Part shown: in pieces, positions 23,831 through 33,700 of the stretch
How the letters are laid out: the number at the start of each line of letters is the position of its first letter
How positions within the stretch are numbered: the first letter of the stretch is position 1
Origin: Lycium barbarum
Lineage: Eukaryota; Streptophyta; Magnoliopsida; Solanales; Solanaceae
Reading direction: 5' to 3'
DNA: 64,000 bases
NCBI RefSeq assembly: GCF_019175385.1
Contig: NC_083340.1
Location: 17,806,336-17,870,335 of the forward strand
Notes under the pieces: generated by a model
Seen by the model: only the letters and a program-made list of their open reading frames with translations
Told to the model about the DNA's origin: nothing
The model's database searches: none
Program-made: the position numbers and the translations under genes

Positions 23831-24790
23831 TATATATATATATATGGAGACGAGTCAAATAAATGGAGACGAGCAAATAGGAAAACGAAATGAGAGACAA
23901 ATAACAAAGCAAACTGAGATTCAAGAATAAGTATCCGAGATAATTTGTACTAAACTTTTGGTGACTTGTCAAGACTTATCATCTTTCAGAAAATTTTGAT
24001 GATTAGTCATAACTTATGAGCATTTTTTCCAAAGCTACGATACATTTGTCCAAAAATATTTGCGATTCGCTGGAACTTGTGGCAAGATAATCCATTTGAA
24101 CTCCTGATGACGTGCTGGAATTTTTGGTACTAAATTCTGGTCATCTGCTATGAGTTGTGCCAAGATCAGTCTTCTAATGATCCCCCAAAATTTAACTCCA
24201 ATTTCTGATGCAAAGAGTGTTTTCCCGCAACTCTTTAAAATATGATCAAAATCGATCTTATTTGTGTAGTTCTCCCCATTTAGTTTCTGACATTGCTCAT
24301 TCTCCTAGTAATACTTTTAAATTTACTTTTTCGGTAAACAACTTTAAAGTATTTTGATAATTTTATATAATATTTTTTAAATTTTATTGCATACAATAAT
24401 TTCAATATTCTTATCCATACACGTTATTTCCTTCATAATTTCTCAAGACACCAACGATGCTTGCTGATAGGTTATTGGGCCATTGGGCCCTAAACTCAAC
24501 TGGGCTAGCAATCCATGAGGTTGTTCACATTGGGCCATCAATCAAGCCTGAAAAATTGGTATAAGAGGAAACAAGTTCGCCAGCTCAGCCAAGTATGTTC
24601 TTGTTGGTCCTTGGAGATTCTGAATTTGAATTTAATTTTGAAAAATTAGTTTTTCGAAAACTTTCTAAAAAATAATTTGGACATACGGTCATGTGTTTGG
24701 ATTAGCTTTCGTGAAAAGAAATTAAAAGACACATTTGTCCTAATTGTGATGATAGTGGACTACTCAATGGCTCTTTCTATTTTTTTTTTT
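23831..24790. other. intergenic sequence
   Basis: AT-rich DNA with no supported gene, repeat boundary or RNA feature. Confidence 0.4.
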
Positions 24791-24792
24791 TT

Positions 24793-25090
24793 TTTGCGGA
24801 TTGTCCTTCATTTGGGGTGGTCTTTAATTTTTGGCCTTCAAATTGGTGGTCTTTAAGTTTTACCCCTCGCCTAATACCCCGAGATTGTGGGTTCGAACCC
24901 CAATTTAGTAAAAAAATTTTTAAAAAAATCACAAGGCAGACTTGAGGTAGCATTTTGCAAATCTGTCCAGCGAAATTCTGCCTTAAGGCAGCATTTGTTC
25001 TGCCTGTGCCATGTAAATTTTGCCTAAAGGGCAAAATTTAAAAACCGCCATTTTGAGGGGTAAAAATTAAAGATCACCCTGCAAATTGCC
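24793..25090. mobile_element. unclassified TIR element with tRNA-like B box, copy 1
   Basis: The left end (gcggattgtccttcattt, gggtggtctttaattttt) recurs inverted at the right end (agggtgatctttaattttt, then gcaaatt). Inside is tgtgggttcgaacccc, which fits the RNA polymerase III B box GGTTCGANNCC. Paired words gcctt(a)aggca also occur. A second copy is at 26191-26442. No target duplication was fixed. Confidence 0.55.
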
Positions 25091-25963
25091 CCTTTCTAAT
25101 TGCATATGAATATAAAAAGGTTTTGGATCCATTTGTCCTTTCTTGTTTTGAAATAATACTAATGATTTAATATTCATCCAGCCGTGCCCGAGGCATGACA
25201 ATTAATTCACAAAGCCACAAAGGAAACAACGTTCTCCATGGCAAATTCTCGTTATGTAAAGTATTCTTTGGGAGTACGTTGACTCCAAGTATATGTACTT
25301 TCAAAAATTTCTCTTCTTGATGAGTGCTAAGTAATCGTGTAAAATTTATCCCGTACAAGTTAAACAATCGTATATAGATTCAATAAACAAATCAAAATTT
25401 TACTTGATTACTATTTGACATATTAAAATAGTTGTGCTAATTGATTTAACTAGACAATTGAATTAAATTAATTTAAAATGATGGAACACAATCTAAATTC
25501 ACATCACAGTGAGACTGCTTGACCAGCTATTATGTGGTAGTTATCTATCAGCACCAGATGTTTACATCAAATTAATAATTCTACTCTAGTTAATTGATTT
25601 ACTGAAATAAAAATATATATCAATTAGCTATGATTAAGTGATAGTTATGTATATTCAAACACATGCTATAAATTTATTGATTTAGTGTAAACATCTATGC
25701 CGATAAGTTTTTACTCTATTATGTCCGTTGGTCCAAACTTGAGACAAAAATTGTCTAAAGTATGCTTGCTTCCCAGTTCCCAATTGTTTGAAGTATGCTT
25801 GGGGGCGGGCCAAACTTTAGACGGAAATATCTGAAGTTTGCTTGCACATGCAATATGCAAAAACTTCAGGAAAAAATTATAACTTCTAACACGAAGTTTT
25901 GCAGCTTTGATCATGTATATAGAAAATTGATTTTGAAGTGGCTAAACTTATAAAAATTAACTG
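25091..25963. other. intergenic sequence
   Basis: No supported gene. A loose duplication of words around gaagtatgcttg...gaagtttgcttg occurs at about 25755-25845. Confidence 0.4.
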
Positions 25964-25976
25964 CGACTATACCTTA

Positions 25977-26099
25977 AATACAAGTACAACAACTTACCCA
26001 GTGTAATCTCACAAAGAAAGATTTGGAGAGGATAGAATATACGTAGACCTTACCCCTGCCTCGTGGATATAGATAGGTTATTTCCGAAAGACCCTCGGC
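25977..26099 (-). mobile_element. TS-type SINE, minus strand
   Basis: Read on the minus strand it starts ggccgagggtctttcggaa, continues ggggtaaggtctacgta, and ends gagattacactgggtaag with a short ttgttg tail, the TS-family 3' end. A perfect 13-bp duplication cgactatacctta flanks it (25964-25976, 26100-26112). The tRNA-derived head is incomplete, so it is 5'-truncated. Confidence 0.8.
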
Positions 26100-26190
26100 C
26101 GACTATACCTTAGTAGGGGCCCCAAAATTGAGCAACATGTGCACAGTCTCATTAGAATATTGGCTACAACCAGGGCCAAGGAAAGTCTTT

Positions 26191-26442
26191 TTTTGCATGG
26201 ATTGTCCTTCATTTAGGGTGGTCTTTAATTTGTCCTTCAAATTGGTGATCTTTAAGTTTTGTCCTTTACTTAATACTCTGAGGTTGTGGGTTCGAACTCA
26301 GCTTAATATCAAATAAATAAATTTCGCAAGGCAGAATTCTGCCCATATAAGACAAAATTTGGGTCTTAGGGCCAACAATTAAAGACTATCAATTTGAGGG
26401 ACAAAATTAAACACCACCCCCAGCGACAATCCTGCAAATTGG
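26191..26442. mobile_element. unclassified TIR element with tRNA-like B box, copy 2
   Basis: The left end ggattgtccttcatttag, gggtggtctttaattt is mirrored at the right end (inverted: tttgcaggattgtcg, gggtggtgtttaatttt), giving arms of about 60 bp. The interior keeps ttgtgggttcgaactc, the same B-box-like word as copy 1 at 24793-25090. Confidence 0.6.
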
Positions 26443-26739
26443 TTATCCAGAAAAGTATAGGATTGATTCTGTAATTTCAAAAATATTCAACGACCATATA
26501 TTAAAATACAAAATGAAACCCCTTATTTTCCGTTCCCAAAAATTTGAACTCCAAAGAGTTCAAATCCAACATCAGAAAAATCGAAAAGATTTGATACTAA
26601 AAACGTTACTGTCGGTTCTTCACCTCACATCTCGAATAATTCCTCAACGTCTTCTGTCCGTTTGCTTCACTTCAAACATTTCATTTCTTCTAAATATTAT
26701 ACATTTATGTAAGTCTTCTTATGTTCAGTTTCTTTTCTT

Positions 26740-27748
26740 AGAAATACTGACAAAGTTGTTTAATCCCTTTTTAGCTTTGTGGGTCTTCAGAAATTGACAC
26801 TATTTTTGACTTCTTTCAGTAATTTGACAGTTTCTTGAATTTGTATGAGCTGATTTTTTTCACCCTTTTGAAAATGGGTTCAAATTTCTTTGATGGCAGG
26901 TAAATTTAGGTACTATATTTATGTGAGTTTGTCTGTTATGTTACAGTGTTGTTGTTGGTATATATATATATACTTAGGTGTTTGTTTGTTTCCAATTTAA
27001 TGCCTTTTAGCTTTGTGGGAATTGAGACTAATTTTAAGTTGTTTAAGTAAACTGCATTTTCTTGATTAGTTTCTTGAATTTGACGTTATCTTGAATTCGT
27101 ATGAGCTGATTCTTTGACCCTTTTGATCTTGGGACACTGTAAGAATGAAAATGGGTTCCAAATTCAGTGTTTGGTTCCCATTTTTTTTTTTTCAGAAACA
27201 CTAGCAAAATTGATCAAACCCCTTTAGCTTTGTGGGTCTTCAGAAATTGAGACTGGTTTTGAGTTGTTTAAGTAAAAAATGCAACTTGATTGCTTTTTTT
27301 TTTCTTCCTGAATTTCACGTTTTCTTGAATTTGTATGAGCTGATTCATTGACCCTTTTGATCTTGAGACGCTATATATGTATGAAAATGGGTTCAAGTTT
27401 CGTTGATGACAGGTAAGTTTAGGTGCTATATTGGCTAAGTATTACGTCGCTGTTACGTAGATTTTTTTCCAGAAGTACTAGCAAAATTTTTCAATGCCTT
27501 TTAGCTATCCGGGTCTTCAGAAATCGGGACTAGTTTTGAGTTGTTTAAGTGAAAAATGCTACTTCATTGCTTTTTTTTTTCTTTCTGAATTTCACATTTT
27601 CTTGAGTTTGTATGAGCTGATTCATTGACCCTTTTGATCATGGGAGACTATATGAATGAAAGCGGGTTCAAATTTCTTTGCTGACAGGTGAATTTAGGTG
27701 CTATATTGGCTAAAGTAAAATGTCGCTGTTAAGTAGATTTTTCTACAG
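26740..27748 (+). repeat. four-copy tandem repeat in the formin leader
   Basis: Four diverged tandem copies, approximately 26740-26960, 26985-27185, 27190-27470 and 27471-27748. Each carries tagctttgtgggtcttcag-like and tgtatgagctgattcattg-like words. Copies 1, 3 and 4 contain a start codon plus tail (near tgggttcaaatttctttg) ending AG|GT(A/G)A at 26899, 27412 and 27687. Copy 2 has the start but lacks the splice donor. Copy boundaries also carry pyrimidine-rich cag acceptors like the one used before exon 2. Confidence 0.8.
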
Positions 27749-30700
27749 GAGGCCCCCAGATGGGTTGCTGGAACTTGATGATAGAGTATACGGTAAATGA
27801 ACTAGCTTTTGACTTGATAATGTGCTTTATATTTTATAGTTTTGTTGAACATTGGAAGTGGATTATATATTTCTCAAGTTTTTTTTTTCTTGTGTTGAAT
27901 ATCTGCAGTTTTTGATTCTTGTTTTTCGACTGAAGTACTGCCTGAGGGAATTTACCAGCTGTACTTGCACGAGATCGTAAATGAACTGCACGAAGAATTT
28001 CCGGATTCCTCTTTTCTTGCTTTCAATTTCAGAGAAGGCGAGAAAAGGAGCCAGTTCGCGAAGATTTTATGCGAGTATGATGTAACTATAATGGATTACC
28101 CGAGGCAATATGAAGGCTGTCCTGTACTGCCGTTGTCTTTGATACATCATTTTCTATGTATCTGTGAGAGTTGGCTTTCCCTTCGAAATAATAACAATGT
28201 AATTTTGTTACACTGTGAGAGAGGTGGTTGGCCCCTTCTAGCCTTCATTTTGGCCAGTTTCTTGATTTTCAGAAAGTTTCAAAGTGGAGAGAGAAAAACT
28301 CTCGAGATGGTTTATCGTGAGGCACCTAAAGGTTTATCACAATTATTGTCACCTTTGAACCCATTCCCTTCTCAGCTTCGTTACCTGCAATATATATCAA
28401 GAAGAAATATATCTCCCGAGTGGCCTCCTCCTGAACGAGCTCTTTCTTTGGATTGCCTCATTCTTCGTGCCATTCCAAGATTCGACAATCAAAAAGGGTG
28501 TAGGCCAATTGTGCGTATTTTTGGCAGGAACCTTCTCAGCAAGGATGGATTGTCAACTCATATGTTGTACTCCACGCCAAAGAAAGGTAGAAGCCATCGA
28601 CATTATCGCCAGGTGAAAAATTGCTATCACTGCATCATGTTTCTTGTCTTCTTCAGTTCTTCTCTGTGACAACATGATTGTTATCGTTTTGCAGAAGGAC
28701 AGTGATGTCATCAAGATTGATATTCAGTGTTTGGTGCAAGGAGATGTAGTTTTGGAGTGTGTCCATTTAGACCTGGATCCTGAAAGGGAAGTCATGATGT
28801 TCCGTATAATGTTTAACACAGCTTTTATACGGTCCAACATTTTGATGTTGAACTGCGATAACCTGGATATTCTATGGGATTCAAAGGCACGCTTTCCGAA
28901 AGGCTTTCGAGCTGAGGTGAATACTTTCTCACGAACTGTCTGATTAGTGTTGGTTAAGTGGATCACCTATGCTCTTCATATTTCTCCTCTAATTTTATAC
29001 TTCCTGCTTGCAGGTTTTATTTGGTGATGTTGAGAGCATATCTCCTATAAAAGCTCCCACTGCAGCTCTAAATGGTGAGGAGACTGGTGGACTTCCTATT
29101 GAAGCTTTTTCAAAGGTACAAGAACTTTTTAGTGGCGCTGATTGGGTTGATACTGGCGATGATGCTTCATTGTGGTTGTTTAAGCAACTATCGGTGCTGA
29201 ATGATATGAAAGATTTGTCAATTTTGCAAAGTAGGATGAGCGGGTATTCGTCCCCATTTGATTCTGAAGAAGAAAATAATGCATCGAGTATTGCTGACAG
29301 TTTGGACTTTCTGGACTCAGAGAAAGCTAGTAGTCTTACTTATGCTAATACAACAGATGTCAATTTTTCAGATGAACAGGATTCGGCTTCTGATGGAACT
29401 TCTGACCCCAAGATTTCTGAGGGTCAAATGAAGCTTCCTATGTCAGATATTGGTCCTGTTCAGTCTCTTTCTGAGAATAACAGTCGATTGGATGCCGCCA
29501 TTGCTCCTGAACATTCAAAGGGAGTTCGAGTTTGCGATACAAGACCTTCCTCTTCTTCTCCGTTACCTTCACCACCCTCGTCACCTGCCTCTGTGATTTC
29601 TAGTGTAAAATTCCCTCAATCATCAGCATCATATCCTCCTCCTCCACCACCACCTCTGCTTCCAGCATTTGCAAGTTCTAATAGATCACCTCCACCTCCA
29701 CCGCCGCCGCCACCACCACCTTCAATTGGTAGTAACAGAGGACATTCACCGCCAAGACAACCTACTTCTTCAACTTCTCCCGATAGCTTTTCTAGAGGAC
29801 CTCCGCCACCTCCACCACCTCCACCACCTCCTTTTAAGAGTGTTTTATCAGCTCCACCACCTCCACCACTTCCTAATAAAAGCTTTTTATCCACTTCTGC
29901 TCCTCCAAATCCACCTCCTGTCCCTACATTTTCTACTTCTAGAAGTGCTCTGCTTCCACCTCCACCTCCACCTCCCCCTCCTCCTCCTCCTCCTCGTGGG
30001 CAATCTAACTGTAACTTATCAGCTCCTCCGCCACCTCCTCCTCCCCCTCCTTTTATCTCTTCCAAGTGTCCCCCTTCACCTCCTCCACCACCGCCTCCCC
30101 CTCCACCTTCCGTGTCATCTAAGTGTTCGCCCTTGTCTTGTGTAACTCCCCCGCCTCCCCCACCTCCCCCTTCTGCCTCTTCCAGAGGCCCTCCACCTCC
30201 AGCACCCCCTCCACCTCCACCTCGGCCAACTCCGTTGGCACCTCCACCGCCACCACCTCCACCACCAAGCAATTCTAAAGGGCCACCTGCACCTCCTCCA
30301 CCTCCTTTGGGAGTTCCTAGGCAAGGTCCCACTCCACCTGCACCTCCACCAGCACCAAAGGCTCCTAATGCTCCACCACCTCCTAGGCGGGGTTTGACAC
30401 CAGGTCCACCTCCACCGCCAGGTGGAAAGGGCCTTAATGCGCCACCACCACCTCCATCTGCTGGACGTGTAAGAGCCTCTGTAGGCTCAACTGCTCTAGG
30501 GAAAGGGCGAGGTGCAGGAGGTACTTCAATTCCTCCTAAAAAAGCTTCATTGAAGCCCTTACATTGGTCGAAAGTTACACGGGCTATGCAAGGGAGTTTA
30601 TGGGCTGATACGCAAAATAAGGAAAATGCTTCCAGGTATGCAAATTTTGTTTTGGGGGATGAAAAACTACAATGAGAACTTTCTGTGTCATTAATATCCA

Positions 30701-33700
30701 GAGCTAAAATGTTTGCTATTGCTGTGTCCTGTTAAACCCCTTCACTGGTCATCATAACCACTTCCATTCTCATGGTTCTCGACTTCTCTTGCTAAATATA
30801 ATGCATATATACTAATTTCTGAGCACTTTGAGTTTAACCTAACTTGTGTTTGGATACTGCAATTTTGTTCTTTATATGTCTGTTATGGGTAGTTCTGATC
30901 AGACTTTATAATTGTATATGACAGCGCACCTGAAATTGATATTAAAGAGCTTGAAAATTTGTTTTCGGTGGCTTCAGCTACTGATGGAACTGGCAAAGGT
31001 GGAGGTCGGCGTGGTCCCAAAATCAACAAACCAGAAAAAGTGCAATTGGCAAGTTATATATGCCGTATCTTGTTTAATCATTATTTTGCTGATAATTTGC
31101 TGTTAAACAATTTTATTTATTTTTCCTTGAAATTTCTCAGCAAGACACATCATAGACATATAAGATGAACAACCCATTTACTTTGTTTATCTTGCGCACT
31201 ACCTTGTCTATTATTGAAGTAAATTAATTCATTTGTCTTAGTTCCCTTCCTCTGCCACTCACTCTCACTTTAGAGTGCTTTATGTGTTAACAACACTTTT
31301 TGGCTCTTTGCAAAGCACATGGACATTTTGCTCTTTTAGGCTCAAATCAAACCTTGAACTCCTTCATCTGCAGAATTGGGTACGTAATGGAGGACTCTAT
31401 AGTCTAGCTCACTCACTTTCTTCCACTTCGTCTTTCTTCCCTGCACGGGACAAGGAAACCGAATCTTTTCTTGTTAGCTAATACTTCTCCTGCTGACACT
31501 CCTTACTTTCCCTCTTTGCGAAATATCACAGTGGTTCTTAGCAGTGATTGAGGCACTTGGCTAATTGGTAATTGAGTGTAGAAGTTACATTTCTACATGG
31601 CACTGGAATTCTTAGACTTATGTCAAAATCACCTGTCGTCAATTGCCATGCAATTATGCTATCTCTCCGTGCCCAAATAAAATACTTGACATTGTGCATT
31701 GCCGATCATTTGGAATTGCATGAGCATACAGGGATAATGTTTAATTTGCACATTTTTAAGGTCAAAGAACATATGCTTCAATAGTCTTCCATGAGTAGTA
31801 CAGGTAAGATGATTGTTTTGATGATTTAAATTCAGAGGGGTTTACAAGTAAACACACACCTTGGAGGCTTGGACCACATAAATTTTTTGAAATGAGAAAT
31901 GAACTAAATTGCTGCTAGTTCCAAGTGACCAAGATATTCTTGACCAGAGTACTTTGTAGGACTGTACTCTGGCTAACTAACAGTTCTGTAACTCAATATC
32001 AGTAGTAAATCTAATCCAGAAAGAGAGTATTGGACCGCCCCGTGACCTTCACTCAACACACCTAGTATTGGACGAAATCCAAAAGTTCCTTTACTTCTTG
32101 TTTCCTCGAGCAGGTGCGTTACCTCCACTTTGGACTTCCCAAAACACGTAACTTCCACCCAGCCAGCTAATAGCTGAGATATTTTGACAAGTCAAATCTG
32201 TTGATGATACTATGGCCTTCTTCATGTATATAATATCTTTTCTTTTGCGAAAAAGGTATAGTAAGTGAAATTACTGGCGGAGTTGTGCTCAAGTCCTCAG
32301 TTAGAGGCCAAATTGAAAGGTTAGGGATGCTTCATGGACTCATTCTCCAGATAGGCATTATCAAGCAAGTTTTTCATGTAGTAAAGTGAGTGTTGTAGGA
32401 TGAGTACGTATGTGTGTCCTTCATTAGTTAAATAAAGAAGTTAATATAGTATAGGTTTTAAAGAGTGCTTTTAGTGGTAAGTTGTAACTTACAAGGTGGA
32501 AGAAAAGAAGTGGACAGTAAGGCTTAAATGGGTTTAAGTAACATAGGTGAAGTTTCGAAACAAGCATGCCCATATAGAGAAGAGCTTGTGGTTGCTCAAC
32601 CCGGATGTGGATGATTAAATGAACTTTGGGTGGAAAAGGTCTACTTTCTCCATCCCATAGGTAACACCATTTCTGTTCCATGAAAGTTAAGTTAGTTATC
32701 TTTGACTGGAGGGATATCCTAGCGGGGAGGTTCTTCATCTCCAACCATGAGTTTGGGGGTTTCATTAACCAAGGGATAAAGGGGAAAGACCACTCTTGGC
32801 CTCCTAGGTAGAGGGTTTGGAGGATGTGGTCAACCATATCAAAAAAATAAAAACAGCTGCCTTTGAAAATTTCTTAAAAGTTAGTTTAATACTTTGAAAT
32901 GTAAATTCTTGTAACAGAGTAATTTTATTAGGTTGTGGTGCATGTCTAGATGAATTAGAATGAAAGAGAATGCATGTCTACAAATCCATTGACCGTAAAT
33001 GAATTGCAGTTGGCTTCTTAATTTATCATCTGTTAGTGCTAACTTGGAAGGGATGGAACATTTCTATAGAAAGAAGCTCTTACTATTTAAAGCTTTCACT
33101 ATATACTATGAGATCACTATGGAATAGTTGGTGAACAGTCTAGTGATGTTGGCTTCTTTTCCTTCCTGAGGTATTGGGATTCCATTTTCCGGAACTCCCA
33201 TTATTTGTAGTGAAAATTGGAGGTGTGAAAAGATCGGGGATTATTTCTAACATATGCTTTTGTCAGATTGATTTGCGCAGGGCATACAATTGCGAAATTA
33301 TGCTTACAAAAATCAAGATTCCACTGCCTGATATGCTTGTGAGTTCTTTTTATGTCTTATTGTTTCTACTAGCAGCTTCAATACTTTTATCTATTGCATT
33401 AGTTTATGTGTCCTAGCCCGTAGGTGGGTCTTTTGACAATGTCTTTTTATTGTTTATCAGATAAAACAATTAGATTAAGTAACCTTTCCTTGGGCTCTAG
33501 GACAATCAGAAACTTTTGAAATCGAGCTGTTTATAATTTAAAAAGTGATTCAAACCAATGTTTTAATAGGCGGGGGCATGAGGCGTTTTACTCAGCACGG
33601 GGCGTAAGTCCCATGGATCTACGGGGCATAAGTCTTATGTATTTTCGACTTTATAATTTTATTACTAAGAAAAATAAGAAAAAGTGAAATTCAATAAAAA

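Noticed and set aside
26513..26797. 94-codon ORF upstream of the formin
   Set aside because: Overlaps the leader repeat, has no similarity, and would not splice in frame to formin exon 2.
29616..30332. 238-codon Gly-rich frame on the minus strand
   Set aside because: Exact antisense of the formin proline codons (CCN read as NGG); no independent start context, domain or splice support.
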